Positions 34,344-46,261 of a stretch of DNA of 64,000 nt are shown here, in pieces. The notes below the pieces were generated by a model, which had not been told where the DNA came from, made no database searches, and saw nothing but the letters and a program-made list of their open reading frames with translations. How positions within the stretch are numbered: the first letter of the stretch is position 1; the number at the start of each line of letters is the position of its first letter. Position numbers and translations under genes: made by a program. The DNA is from Neogemmobacter tilapiae (GTDB lineage: Bacteria > Pseudomonadota > Alphaproteobacteria > Rhodobacterales > Rhodobacteraceae), in NCBI RefSeq assembly GCF_014652215.1, contig NZ_BMYJ01000001.1:496001-560000 (forward strand), given 5' to 3'.

Positions 34344-35219
34344 GTGGCCCCGAAAACCGACATGTCGCGCGGCATCGCTTTGATGCTGCTCTCCATCCTC
34401 ATCTTCACCGCGATGGATGCCGTCGCCAAGGGATTGGTGGCCCGCTATCCGACCAATCAGGTGGTCTTTGCCCGCTTTGCCGGGCAATTCGTGCTGGTCA
34501 TGATCCTGCTGAACGCCCGCGCCCCGCAGTATTTCCGCACCAAACATCCGGCCTTGCATGTCTGGCGTTCCGCCTTTCAACTGGGTTCCGCCGCCTTTTT
34601 CTTTGCCAGCCTGAACTACATCGGTCTGGCCGAGGCCACGGCCCTGACCGACATCAACCCTGTCCTGATCACCTTGGGCGCGGCACTGTTTCTGGGTGAA
34701 AAGCTGGGCCCACGCCGTATTGCCGCTGTCGTCTGCGCCATGGTGGGCGCGTTGATCGTCATCCGCCCCGGCGCGGGCATCTTTACCCCTGCCGCGCTGC
34801 TGCCCATCGGCTGCGCCCTGTCCTTTGCCGCCAATGCCCTGATCACCCGCTATGTTGGTGCGCGCGAACCCGTCTGGACGCCGCTGCTGCTGGCCGCCCT
34901 GTTCGGCACCGTGGTCACGGGTCTGACGCTGCCGTGGTCCTTTGTCGCCCCGGCCTGGTCCGACATGCCGCTTTTTCTGGGCATGGCCGTCCTGGGCACA
35001 TTGGGTCAGCTTTGCCTGATCCGCGCCTTTTCTTTGGCCGAGGCCTCGGTCATCGCCCCTTTCGCCTATTCCGGCATTGTCTTTGCCACGCTGTGGGGGG
35101 TTCTCTTCTACAATGAATACCCCGACCGCTATACCATCCTCGGTGCGCTTGTGATCGTGTCTTCCGGCCTTTATGTCTGGCATCGTGAAACACAGGCGGC
35201 CCGCCGAAAGACTGTATGA
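34344..35219 (+). CDS. EamA-family drug/metabolite transporter
   Basis: 291 residues, about ten membrane helices in two EamA halves (SRGIALMLLSILIFTAMDAV, NYIGLAEATALTDINPVLIT, LGALVIVSSGLYVWH). It starts at a GTG with AAGGA upstream; an ATG at 34362 is the alternative. The stop overlaps the acyltransferase start by ATGA. Substrate unknown. Confidence 0.88.
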   Translation: MAPKTDMSRGIALMLLSILIFTAMDAVAKGLVARYPTNQVVFARFAGQFVLVMILLNARAPQYFRTKHPALHVWRSAFQLGSAAFFFASLNYIGLAEATALTDINPVLITLGAALFLGEKLGPRRIAAVVCAMVGALIVIRPGAGIFTPAALLPIGCALSFAANALITRYVGAREPVWTPLLLAALFGTVVTGLTLPWSFVAPAWSDMPLFLGMAVLGTLGQLCLIRAFSLAEASVIAPFAYSGIVFATLWGVLFYNEYPDRYTILGALVIVSSGLYVWHRETQAARRKTV

Positions 35220-36073
35220 CCTTTCGCCTTGACCATTGGTTGCAGGATCGCCTGCTGCGCGGCCTGATTTGGGGCCTCTTGCGCCTGCCCTATAAGGCGC
35301 GGCTGGCCGTCAGCGGCTGGGTCTCGGCGCGCCTCATCGGCCCCATCGCTGGCTACAACGCCCGTTCCCGCGACAATCTGGCGCGGGTCTGGCCCGACAT
35401 GCCCACGGCGGAACGCAACCGCCTGGCCCGCGCCGTGTCCGACAATGTCGGCCGCAGCTTTATCGAGCTTTACTCAAAGACCGAATTCCTCGAAGCCGCC
35501 CGCGCCCTGCCCCCCCAAGGCGCAGGGCTGGCCGCACTGGCCGAGGCCGCCAAACAAAACCGCCCCGTCCTCTTGATCACCGGCCATTTCGGCAATTACG
35601 AGGCCAGCCGCGAGGCCTTGACCGCCCTCGGCTATCAGATCGGTGGCCTCTACCGCCCGATGAAGAACCAGCATTTCAACGGCCATTACGTCGCGGCCAT
35701 GGGCCGCTTTGGCACCCCCCTCTTCCCCCGTGGGCGCGAAGGGCTGGCCGACATGATCCGCTTTCTGAAATCCGGCGGAATGCTGGGCATGGTCATTGAC
35801 CAGCACATGAACAGCGGCGAGATCCTTGATTTTCTGGGTCTGCCCGCCCGCACCGCCCTTTCCGCCGCCGAACTCGCGCTGAAATACAATGCCCTTCTGA
35901 TCCCCGCCTATGCCATCCGTCAGCCCGACGGCGTGACCTTTCAGACCCTCGTCGAAGCCCCCATTCCCCACACCGACGCGCGGCAGATGACACAAGCGCT
36001 GAACGACAGCCTTGCCGCACAGGTCCGCGCCCATCCTGAACAATGGTTCTGGATTCACCGCCGCTGGAAATAG
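35216..36073 (+). CDS. Lysophospholipid/lipid A acyltransferase family protein
   Basis: 285 residues of the LpxL/HtrB family. The HX4E active site is GHFGNYEAS (about 120), followed by GGLYRPMKNQHF, DQHMNSGEILDFLG and HPEQWFWIHRRWK. It probably adds an acyl chain to lipid A or an ornithine-type lipid at the inner membrane. ATGA overlap with the transporter upstream. Confidence 0.9.
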   Translation: MTFRLDHWLQDRLLRGLIWGLLRLPYKARLAVSGWVSARLIGPIAGYNARSRDNLARVWPDMPTAERNRLARAVSDNVGRSFIELYSKTEFLEAARALPPQGAGLAALAEAAKQNRPVLLITGHFGNYEASREALTALGYQIGGLYRPMKNQHFNGHYVAAMGRFGTPLFPRGREGLADMIRFLKSGGMLGMVIDQHMNSGEILDFLGLPARTALSAAELALKYNALLIPAYAIRQPDGVTFQTLVEAPIPHTDARQMTQALNDSLAAQVRAHPEQWFWIHRRWK

Positions 36074-36080
36074 CCTGCCG

Positions 36081-36782
36081 CTATTCCACCCGCGCCGCGG
36101 CCAGAATTTCACCCGGCCCTGCCCTTTGCACGATGATCACCGCCGGGGCATCGCCCGCAATCGCTGCTGAAATTTCCAGCGGCGCTTGGCCATCCCATTC
36201 TGCCAAACGCTCCCAACTGGTCACCACATTGTGGTAGGTGATCGTTTGCCCCGCATTCTCACCCCGCTCGATGGTCACCACCTGCTCCGGCGTATAGCGC
36301 ACCAACTGCACCGCCAAGGGATGATCCTGCGCCACCAGTGCCTCGGCCCGCACCGTCAGTGTCTCGCCCGCCCGCTCTACCGACAGCCCTACGGCCGGGG
36401 CGCTTTCCGCCTTGGCCTTGATCTGCTGCCAGATCCCTTCGACACCGTGATCCTGGTCCGCCACCTGACCCGCAATGATCAGCTGCGGCGTATAGACCAT
36501 CTTGCTGCCTGTCGCCTTGGCATAGGCGTGCTGACGCCGCGTGAACCCCGGCTGCGCAAAAACATCCGCCCAGCCAATGTAATCCCAATAGTCCACGTGC
36601 AAGGCCAACGGAATCACCCCGGCATCCTTGGTCAACTCACCCAGAAACGCGTCCGCAGGCGGACAGGACGAACAACCCTGCGAGGTATAAAGTTCCACCA
36701 CCACGGCCTGTTGGGCCACGGAGGCAAGGGGCAGGCTGGCCAGCCAAAGCCCAATGGCCCCGGCCGCGAAAGATCGTGGCAT
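36081..36782 (-). CDS. Periplasmic DUF1223 thioredoxin-like protein
   Basis: 233 residues with a signal peptide (MPRSFAAGAIGLWLASLPLA). The thioredoxin-like core is VVVELYTSQGCSSCPPADA with CSSC, followed by LALHVDYWDYIGWADVFAQP, RQHAYAKATGSKMVYTPQLI. Typical for Rhodobacterales. The role is probably redox or chaperone-like; the partner is unknown. Convergent with the acyltransferase. Confidence 0.85.
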   Translation of the reverse strand: MPRSFAAGAIGLWLASLPLASVAQQAVVVELYTSQGCSSCPPADAFLGELTKDAGVIPLALHVDYWDYIGWADVFAQPGFTRRQHAYAKATGSKMVYTPQLIIAGQVADQDHGVEGIWQQIKAKAESAPAVGLSVERAGETLTVRAEALVAQDHPLAVQLVRYTPEQVVTIERGENAGQTITYHNVVTSWERLAEWDGQAPLEISAAIAGDAPAVIIVQRAGPGEILAAARVE

Positions 36783-37014
36783 GTTATCCCCGACGAATGA
36801 CTGACTACCCCCGCAGCCGTCTTAGCCCCCCATCGCCCCCCGTGCCAATCAAGGATTTGCGATTGGGGCGTGACTGATGCAGCGCCGCCTCTGGACAGGA
36901 TCGGCATACATTGGTATACAATCCAGCATTCGCTTGCATGGTCATCAATTCTTAGCCAAATGACCGCAAGAAGACGCAACGCAGCCCAAGCCATGCCAAC
37001 AGCAGGAGGCCCCG
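36783..37014. other. Intergenic region upstream of acnA
   Basis: Divergent spacer. Contains GGTATAC (about 36912) in a TTGGTATACAA context, which resembles an operator but was not resolved. GGAGG lies before the acnA ATG. Confidence 0.35.
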
Positions 37015-39702
<2,688 letters not shown>

Positions 39703-39708
39703 TCTTTC

Positions 39709-39743
39709 AAAGGCCCCGGAAACCACGCGTTTCCGGGGCCTTT
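39709..39743. terminator. Bidirectional terminator after acnA
   Basis: Perfect 14-bp stem AAAGGCCCCGGAAA / TTTCCGGGGCCTTT with a 7-base loop, shared with the convergent RTX gene. Confidence 0.9.
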
Positions 39744-39750
39744 CTCTTCC

Positions 39751-40968
39751 TTAAAACACGAAATCCCCGGCGCGCAGATCATCCTTGTCGATGCCCACCA
39801 GCACGATGATCGTCCCGTTCGCCTCAATCACGGCATCCGCCCCGACCTGCCGCAGATGGTTCGCCTTCAAATCTGCAAACCCGGTGATCTGCGTCAGTTT
39901 GTGCAGGTTCACCACATCGGCCTCTGGCCCTGACAGGGTGAAATCAACAATCCGATCCTGACCACCCGCCTTGGCAAAGATGAACGCATCCTGCCCCGCG
40001 CCGCCCTCCAGCCGGTCAAACCCCTCGCCCCCGGCAATCTGGTCATCGCCATCGCCGCCATAAAGGCTGTCGCGCCCGCCAAGCCCCTGCAACCGGTCAT
40101 TCCCCGCCTCACCCGCCATCCGGTCGCGGGTCGCGGCATGGCCGGTGATGCGGTTGTTCAGCGTGTTACCGAGGAAATCGACCAGATCCATCGTGCCGAC
40201 AATCGTCATGCCCGCCAGTGTCACATGCTGATCTATCCGCAATTCGACCCTCAGAGTGCCCAGATTGGTCCTGATCGTGCCAACCGGGGAAATCTGGTTC
40301 TTGGCGAAAGCGCCGGAATCGATCATCACAAGCGCCCCGTCTCGGATATCCAGCGTTTCGACCGAGGCGAAACTGCTGTCCGTCAGATCAAGGAAGCCGT
40401 GACCCAAAAAGATGTTGCGGATGATCACCGTATCCTGGCCTTCACCCAGATTCAGCAGATGCGCCCGGCTATAACCCGGTTCGGTGGCACGGTTGTCCGT
40501 CATCAGGATCACCCGATCCGCCCCACCCCCGGCCTGAACCTGATCCGCCCCCCAGTCCTGCATGTTCTCCACCCCGCCGCCCAACGTGAAGACATCCGCC
40601 TTGGCCCCGCCCATCAACACATCGGAACCCACACTGTCCTGCATCGTCACCGGCGTTGCCGCCAACAGCTGCGCAATTCGGTTGTCCACATCGGCGAAAT
40701 TCCAGCCCGTCAGACCCGAATAGCGGGCCACCGTCTGATAGGTTCCATCCGTTGCTTGCAGATCGAACCCCGTCACCTTCCCGCCCGTCGGCGTGTTGCC
40801 CGAAAAACTCAGGTTGCTGCCGTGAAAGATCACAACCAGACCGTTTTCATATGCGGCCCGCACCGACCCGCCGTCAGCGGACAGATTGACGATGGCCCCC
40901 GCCATCATCACCCGCAAATCGCGCAGGTTCACCCCACCAAACACCGGAAACAAAGCGACATTGGCCAT
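39751..40968 (-). CDS. RTX-repeat secreted protein, paralog 1 of 3
   Basis: 405 residues. An N-terminal half of unknown beta-structure (about 1-285) contains LAATPVTMQDSVGSD, followed by RTX blocks at about 300-340 (GEAGNDRLQGLGGRDSLYGG, DGDDQIAGGEGFDRLEGGAG). The tail FADLKANH...GADAVIEANG... ends GDFVF, a type I secretion signature. GGGGA sits five bases before this ATG, so an upstream ATG at 40980 is less likely. No signal peptide. Confidence 0.82.
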   Translation of the reverse strand: MANVALFPVFGGVNLRDLRVMMAGAIVNLSADGGSVRAAYENGLVVIFHGSNLSFSGNTPTGGKVTGFDLQATDGTYQTVARYSGLTGWNFADVDNRIAQLLAATPVTMQDSVGSDVLMGGAKADVFTLGGGVENMQDWGADQVQAGGGADRVILMTDNRATEPGYSRAHLLNLGEGQDTVIIRNIFLGHGFLDLTDSSFASVETLDIRDGALVMIDSGAFAKNQISPVGTIRTNLGTLRVELRIDQHVTLAGMTIVGTMDLVDFLGNTLNNRITGHAATRDRMAGEAGNDRLQGLGGRDSLYGGDGDDQIAGGEGFDRLEGGAGQDAFIFAKAGGQDRIVDFTLSGPEADVVNLHKLTQITGFADLKANHLRQVGADAVIEANGTIIVLVGIDKDDLRAGDFVF

Positions 40969-41042
40969 GATGTTCCCCATTAGAAATGCCGGGCGCGACT
41001 CTACGCCCCGCATGAGGTTTCACCTAATGGCAAATCCCGCCG

Positions 41043-42209
41043 CTAAAACAGAAAGAAATCCGCCTTCAACTCGGCCTTGCTGACCCCCTCCAGCACCAGC
41101 TGATCCCCCTGACCAAAGCGCAGCACCACGTCTTCGCCCACATTCCGCGCATGGTTCTTTTTCAGATCGGCCAAGCCCGTCACCCCATCCATCCCCCGCA
41201 GGTCGATCACATCGCCCGCAAAGTCGGTGATCACATCCATCCCCCCCGCGCGGGCAAAGACAAAGACATCGCGCCCCTCACCCCCGGTCAGCCTGTCATT
41301 CCCCGTGCCGCCGTTCAGCGTACCCGCCCCGCCCAAGCCCGACAGCACATCCCTATCCCCACCGCCCAGCAGCAAATCGCGTGAGGCGGCGTTGCCCGTC
41401 AGAATATCCTCGCTCGCCTTGCCCACCACCTGCACCCGCCCCGGCCCGGCGATGGTCTGCCCTTGCAAATCAATCTCGGGCGCACCGCTGGACACAATGG
41501 TCAAGGTCGCCCCCTTGGCCAGTTGAAACGACGCATCCTCCCCCAGGCGCGAGGATTCAAAGCTATCCGCCCCCAACCGCAATTCCGCCTTGGCTGCCAG
41601 CACAAACCGCTCAAATCCGGTCATAAAGATCTTGCCCAGATCCAGCACCCCCTGCGCCCCCAGACCGTTCGTCACCCGCAGCGTGTCGCGCCCCTCATCC
41701 CCGAACAGCATGATCTCTGGCCCCGCCACCCCCCGCTTCAGCGTGTGCATGATCAGCAGATCATCCCCCCCGCCGACATTGATCGACCCGCCACCCGCCT
41801 TCCAAGTCACCGTATCGGCCAGATCGCTGGCGATGATCCGGTCATCCCCCGCCCCATCTTGAATGGTCATCGCTGTCGCCGCCAAAGTGTCGCGAAAGCT
41901 GGCGCTGTAAAACTCGCTGAAATCCCACGCCCCGCCCGACAGCGTCACCGTGCCCCGAACCTGCATCCCCTGATCGCTATCCTGCACCAGCTCGATCTTG
42001 CGGATCGTGCCCCCCGTCGGCTGAACGCCCGTCATCACCAGACCCGAGCCGATCACCCGGACGTATTCCGTGGCCCCCACTTTGATCAGCCGCGCGTTTT
42101 CATCGCCCGACACGATCACCGGGATAAAGCCAAAGGTCGAACTGATCAGATCGTTCATATCTGCCACCTGCCCGGTCTTGGTCAGAAGCGTCACGGTTGC
42201 TGTTGTCAT
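41043..42209 (-). CDS. RTX-repeat secreted protein, paralog 2 of 3
   Basis: 388 residues. The N-terminal half aligns with paralog 1 (GGTIRKIELV..., W.F..., LAATAMTIQDGAGDD). RTX blocks occur at about 275-320 (GGGDRDVLSGLGGAGTLNGG, TGNDRLTGGEGRDVFVF). The tail LADLKKNHARNVGEDVV ... ends KADFFLF. The RBS GGGGG lies seven bases before the ATG. Separated from paralog 1 by 74 bp. Confidence 0.82.
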   Translation of the reverse strand: MTTATVTLLTKTGQVADMNDLISSTFGFIPVIVSGDENARLIKVGATEYVRVIGSGLVMTGVQPTGGTIRKIELVQDSDQGMQVRGTVTLSGGAWDFSEFYSASFRDTLAATAMTIQDGAGDDRIIASDLADTVTWKAGGGSINVGGGDDLLIMHTLKRGVAGPEIMLFGDEGRDTLRVTNGLGAQGVLDLGKIFMTGFERFVLAAKAELRLGADSFESSRLGEDASFQLAKGATLTIVSSGAPEIDLQGQTIAGPGRVQVVGKASEDILTGNAASRDLLLGGGDRDVLSGLGGAGTLNGGTGNDRLTGGEGRDVFVFARAGGMDVITDFAGDVIDLRGMDGVTGLADLKKNHARNVGEDVVLRFGQGDQLVLEGVSKAELKADFFLF

Positions 42210-42430
42210 CTTGGTCCCCCTGTTTCGGGGCACAGAGACCGGCACAGGCTTTGGCATGCAACCCGTCCAAAGGTCGCGTGGCGTAAACGTTACAGTTGCG
42301 CCCCCACCGCTTACCCCGCGCTAACCCTTTGTGGATTTATTGCTGGCCCAAGGCGCGCGATTTGCCGCCTGTAAAGGATTGCCCGCCAGAATAGTGCTGC
42401 AAGGAAACCCAACTGTAACAGGTATTTACG
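42210..42430. other. Divergent promoter region between RTX paralog 2 and a small ORF
   Basis: About 220 bp. Promoter boxes were not resolved with confidence. The patch around 42340-42430 is locally richer in AT. Confidence 0.4.
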
Positions 42431-42577
42431 ATGTATTACTCCACTCTTCCCGACCATCTGAAACCCCGCCTGCCCCAGCGCCAGCCGACGCTGATCGAAT
42501 GCTTTGCCGGGGTCATTCCCTGGGGCGAATTGACGCTCGCAGGCATCTTGCTGACCGGCTGGTGGATCGTCGGCTGA
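42431..42577 (+). CDS. Small membrane protein ORF within the RTX cluster
   Basis: 48 residues from an ATG at 42431. A polar, Pro-rich N-terminus (PDHLKPRLPQRQPT) is followed by a hydrophobic segment (LTLAGILLTGWWIVG). It points opposite to the RTX genes, convergent with paralog 3 (stops 3 bp apart). No family is recognised and the ribosome site is weak, so it could be chance. Confidence 0.45.
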   Translation: MYYSTLPDHLKPRLPQRQPTLIECFAGVIPWGELTLAGILLTGWWIVG

Positions 42578-42579
42578 CC

Positions 42580-43437
42580 TCAGATCAGAAAGTCAGACTT
42601 TCCCAGATCCGCAGGGGCGGTGTTTTCGATCACGATCACCGTCCCGTTGGCCCGGATCACCGTATCATCCCCGCTGACCGTCATATGGTTCGCCTTCAGA
42701 TCCGCAAAGGACAGAATGTCCGACAGCGCACGGATGTCGATGATGTCTGACTCCGCCCCGCTGGCCACAAAACCTTCAATCGTGTCACGCCCCTGATTGC
42801 GGCCAAAGACATAGGTATCGCGCCCCGCCTGCCCGATCAGCGCATCATTGCCCGCCCCGCCCAGCAGCCGGTCCTCTCCCTCGCCACCATCCAACGTATC
42901 GCGCCCGCCCATGCCGTGGATCGTGTCGTTGCCCCCTAGGCCCCAGACAAAATCCCGCATGGCGGCATTGCCCTTGATCAGGTTCACCTCATTGCTGCCT
43001 TGCAAGATGCTGGACAGCGGTCCCGTCACTTTCATCGCCGAAAGATCAATGTCCTCGGGCTGGTCCCAAAGCGTCGAAACCCGGAAAGAGGCCCCCACGG
43101 CCCCCACAATCTCAGCATCGGCGGCCAGCCCATTGCCAATGCTGGCAGCTTTAAAGCTCGCGGGCAGGTTCTCGGCAAACACAACCTTCTCAATGCTGAC
43201 CAGCGTCGCATTGGTCAAAAGCGCAATGCCATTCACCCCATGCGCATTCAGCAGAACCAAGGTATCCAGACCCGCCCCGCCATGGATGCTGAACATATGC
43301 GGAATCACCGGACTGCCATTGCTGAACTGCGCGTTCAGGCGAATACGGTCATTGCCCGCCAGCGCCGTCACGGTGTCAAACGTGTTGCCGTCAAATGTGA
43401 TCGTGTCGTTGCCGGTCGTGCCGGGATAATCGGCCAT
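42580..43437 (-). CDS. RTX-repeat secreted protein, paralog 3 of 3
   Basis: 285 residues. Opens directly with an RTX-like block (GTTGNDTITFDGNTFD, TALAGNDRIRLNA) and has a further RTX run at about 165-215 (GLGGNDTIHGMGGRDTLDGG, EGEDRLLGGAGNDALIG). The tail FADLKANHMTVSGDDTVIRA ... ends KSDFLI. Shorter than its two paralogs, lacking their N-terminal half. Next to, but opposite in direction to, the small ORF. Confidence 0.82.
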   Translation of the reverse strand: MADYPGTTGNDTITFDGNTFDTVTALAGNDRIRLNAQFSNGSPVIPHMFSIHGGAGLDTLVLLNAHGVNGIALLTNATLVSIEKVVFAENLPASFKAASIGNGLAADAEIVGAVGASFRVSTLWDQPEDIDLSAMKVTGPLSSILQGSNEVNLIKGNAAMRDFVWGLGGNDTIHGMGGRDTLDGGEGEDRLLGGAGNDALIGQAGRDTYVFGRNQGRDTIEGFVASGAESDIIDIRALSDILSFADLKANHMTVSGDDTVIRANGTVIVIENTAPADLGKSDFLI

Positions 43438-43495
43438 GATAAAACTCCTGCTGAAAACAGGTCCAATCTATCATAGCCGCGCAAAAGCCCAAAGC

Positions 43496-44014
43496 CTATT
43501 CACCCAACGCCGCCTTCAGCGCCGGGACAAAGCGTTGCTCATAATCGCTGCCGACCAGCGGCCCGGCAAAGCGCAAGATCACCTTGCCCTCACCATCCAG
43601 AATAAAGGTCTCGGGCACGCCATACAGCCCCCAATCCAACCCCATCCGGCCGTTGTCGGCCCCAATTGCGGTAAAGGGATCGCCCAGTTCCGCCAGAAAC
43701 GCCGCCGCCTTGGCAGGCTCATCCTTGTAATTCACGCCGTAAACCGGAATACCCTGCGCCTGCAAATCCATCAGCACCGGATGTTCCACGCGGCAAGGCG
43801 CGCACCAACTGGCCCAGAAATTCACCAGCTTGATGCCCGGCGCCCGCAGATCGGCATCGCCAAACCCTGCATCCGCCAAAGTCACCGGCGGGGCAAGCTT
43901 CCCCTCAGCGACCGAAGGCAGCATATCGGGATTGTCCCGCTGCATCCCCAACCAGAACACCAGTGCCAGCCCCGCGAACAGCAGCGGCGGCAGGATCATG
44001 AACAGCCTATTCAC
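43496..44014 (-). CDS. ccmG: Thiol:disulfide interchange protein for cytochrome c maturation
   Basis: 172 residues, also called DsbE. N-terminal membrane anchor (LFMILPPLLFAGLALVFWLG), then a thioredoxin fold with WASWCAPCRVEHPVL and GVPETFILDGEGKV. It reduces the apocytochrome CXXCH motif in the periplasm. The start overlaps the ccmD stop by 8 bp. Last ccm gene in the window. Confidence 0.95.
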   Translation of the reverse strand: MNRLFMILPPLLFAGLALVFWLGMQRDNPDMLPSVAEGKLAPPVTLADAGFGDADLRAPGIKLVNFWASWCAPCRVEHPVLMDLQAQGIPVYGVNYKDEPAKAAAFLAELGDPFTAIGADNGRMGLDWGLYGVPETFILDGEGKVILRFAGPLVGSDYEQRFVPALKAALGE

Positions 44015-44162
44015 CGCGCGTCACCCGCGCCTCGGCCCGGTTCAGCGCCTGTTTCATCCGCCGCGCCTGCCAGATCGACAGGGCCACGACCAAAGCGATC
44101 AGGGCCAGCGACGCCGCATAAGAACCCAGCACCGCAAAAGCATATTTCCCCAGATCAGGCAT
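44007..44162 (-). CDS. ccmD: Heme exporter protein CcmD
   Basis: 51 residues. One membrane helix (AFAVLGSYAASLALIALVVAL) and a basic tail (QARRMKQALNRAEARV). It stabilises the CcmC-heme-CcmE complex. The start at 44162 overlaps the ccmC stop by 8 bp; a longer frame to 44237 would lie inside ccmC. Confidence 0.88.
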   Translation of the reverse strand: MPDLGKYAFAVLGSYAASLALIALVVALSIWQARRMKQALNRAEARVTRGE

Positions 44163-44889
44163 CGGCCATCCTTTCGCGGGCTTGCAAGGCTTGCAGGCGA
44201 CGGGCGCGAATTTCCGTGCGCGTGCGCAGCAGGACAAGCGCCACGAACATCAGCACGAAACCCGCAATGCACAGCAGCAGAGGCAGCCAGAACACATCGG
44301 AAATATTCTCTTCCTTATCAAGGCTCAGGCTCGCGCCCTGATGCAGCCCCTGATTCCAAAAATTCACCGCATAGCGCGACAGGACAGCAAAGACCGATCC
44401 CACGATGCACAAAACCCCGGTCAAATCGGCGGCCACATCGGCTTGCTCAATCGCCGACCAAAGCGCGATATAGCCCAGATAAAACAGCCCCAACACCAGA
44501 AACGCCGTCAGCCGCGGATCCCAGGCCCACCAGGTGCCCCACATCGGCTGGCCCCAAAGCGCACCAGTGATCAACGCGATCAGCGTGAACACCAGTCCAA
44601 CGGGGGCAGCGGCACGGGCGGCCAAGGCGGAAACATGGTGACGGCGGATCAGCCAGATCAGCGACGCGACCAGCATCATCACCCAAGCATTGATCGCCAT
44701 CATCGCGGCGGGCACATGCAGATAGATGATCTTGACCGTCGCCCCCTGCTTGTAATCATCGGGCGTCCAGAAAAACCCCCAGATCAGCCCCGTGGTCAAG
44801 GTGGCTAGGGCCAAAAGGCTGACCCAAGGCAGCAAGGCCCCAGACAGGCCCATGAACCGTTTCGGATTGGCGAATTCCCAAAGTGACAT
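44155..44889 (-). CDS. ccmC: Heme exporter protein CcmC
   Basis: 244 residues, six membrane helices. The heme-handling tryptophan-rich motif is GTWWAWDPRLT (about 130), with LHVPAAMM and His residues for heme iron. It delivers heme to CcmE. Part of ccmA-B-C-D-G. Confidence 0.96.
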   Translation of the reverse strand: MSLWEFANPKRFMGLSGALLPWVSLLALATLTTGLIWGFFWTPDDYKQGATVKIIYLHVPAAMMAINAWVMMLVASLIWLIRRHHVSALAARAAAPVGLVFTLIALITGALWGQPMWGTWWAWDPRLTAFLVLGLFYLGYIALWSAIEQADVAADLTGVLCIVGSVFAVLSRYAVNFWNQGLHQGASLSLDKEENISDVFWLPLLLCIAGFVLMFVALVLLRTRTEIRARRLQALQARERMADA

Positions 44890-44930
44890 GATCTGTCGCT
44901 AATGCCTTCCAAGGGCGGGGGCAAGCCACC

Positions 44931-45587
44931 TCACCGCAGATTGACCCGCAGCGCAAAGGCCGCCGCAAAGGGCAGCAGCGCCGCCACCCCCAGCGAAATC
45001 CCCGCCAGCAACAACAGGGGCGTGTCCAACGCCTGCCCCATCGCCCCTCGCCGCGCGACCTCCGCCCCAAAAATCAGCGTCGGCACATAGAGCGGCAGCA
45101 CCAGCAGCGACAGCAGCAACCCGCCCCGCTTGATCCCCACCGTCAGCGCCGCACCAAAGGCCCCGATCACCGACAGTGCCGGCGTTCCAAGGGCCAGCGA
45201 GGCGACAAGCCAGACATAGCCCGCCCCCGGCAGATTCAGCAGCAGCGCCAGCACGGGCGAGGCCAGCGTCAGCGGCAACCCCGTCACCAGCCAATGCGCC
45301 AAGGCTTTCATCGCCACCACCCCCTCCATCGGCAGGGGGGCCGTCGCCAGCAGATCCAGCGACCCGTCCTCATAATCCAGCGCATACATCCGGTCCAGCG
45401 TCAAAAGGCTGGCGAGGGCGGCACCCACCCACAAAACCCCCGGCGCAATCCGCGCCAAAGTGGCCGGGTCCGGCCCCACGCCCAAGGGCACCAGCACCGC
45501 CACCAGCAGAAAGAACGCCAGCCCCAACCCGAACCCGCCGCCCGAACGAAAGGCCAAGGCCAGATCCCGGATCAAAAGCGCCCTCAT
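44931..45587 (-). CDS. ccmB: Heme exporter protein CcmB
   Basis: 218 residues, six membrane helices, the membrane subunit that works with CcmA. Family blocks include FRSGGGFGLGLAFFLLVAVL, LFSLDR-like LTLDRMYALDYEDGSLDLLA and LPLYVPTLIFGAE. Start overlaps ccmA by 4 bp; 41 bp separate it from ccmC. Confidence 0.93.
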   Translation of the reverse strand: MRALLIRDLALAFRSGGGFGLGLAFFLLVAVLVPLGVGPDPATLARIAPGVLWVGAALASLLTLDRMYALDYEDGSLDLLATAPLPMEGVVAMKALAHWLVTGLPLTLASPVLALLLNLPGAGYVWLVASLALGTPALSVIGAFGAALTVGIKRGGLLLSLLVLPLYVPTLIFGAEVARRGAMGQALDTPLLLLAGISLGVAALLPFAAAFALRVNLR

Positions 45588-46168
45588 GCCGCCCGCGCCT
45601 TGTAAGGGGTCAGGTCCAGCAGATCCGCCTTGATCCCCAGATCAATATGCGTCGCCAGCAGCGCCGCCCCGCCCTTGGCCAGATGCTCCGCGATCATCGC
45701 CGCAAACAGACCGACCGAGGCCGCATCCAGCGACACCGTCGGCTCATCCAGCATCCAGACCTTCCGCCCCGTCAGCAGCAACCGCGCCAGCCCCAGCCGC
45801 CGCTTTTGCCCCGCCGAAAGACTGCCGCCGGGGCGGTCGGCCAACGCCACCAGACGCATCGCCACCATCACATCCTCTGTCAAAGACGTGCCGTAAACAT
45901 CAGCCCAGAAACGCAAATTCTCCGATACCGTCAGCGTCGCCTTCACCCCGTCGCTATGCCCCGCATAGGCCACATCGCCCGGATCAATGCTGCTTGAACC
46001 ACCCAACGCCGGCTGCAATCCCGCCAGCGTGCGCAGCAGCGTCGTCTTGCCCACCCCATTCGGCCCGCGCAAAATCAGCGCCTGACCGGGCGCAAGGCTG
46101 AACCCCACCCCCGTCAGCACAGGCATCCCGCCCCGCGTCACACCCAGATTTTCCACAGTCCAGACCAT
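45584..46168 (-). CDS. ccmA: Heme exporter ATP-binding protein CcmA
   Basis: 194 residues. Walker A GPNGVGKTT, signature SLSAGQKRRLGLARL, Walker B VWMLDEPT. Powers the CcmB-dependent release of heme-CcmE. The start MVWTVENLGVTRG was taken; the frame continues to 46231 without a match. Confidence 0.95.
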   Translation of the reverse strand: MVWTVENLGVTRGGMPVLTGVGFSLAPGQALILRGPNGVGKTTLLRTLAGLQPALGGSSSIDPGDVAYAGHSDGVKATLTVSENLRFWADVYGTSLTEDVMVAMRLVALADRPGGSLSAGQKRRLGLARLLLTGRKVWMLDEPTVSLDAASVGLFAAMIAEHLAKGGAALLATHIDLGIKADLLDLTPYKARAA

Positions 46169-46261
46169 GCCTTGGCCTAGCCGATCTCGCCCCGCCGCGA
46201 AAGGGCTGGAAATCGCCGGGAAATGTGCCATCTAACCGATAATACCAAACAGGAGCCCGCC

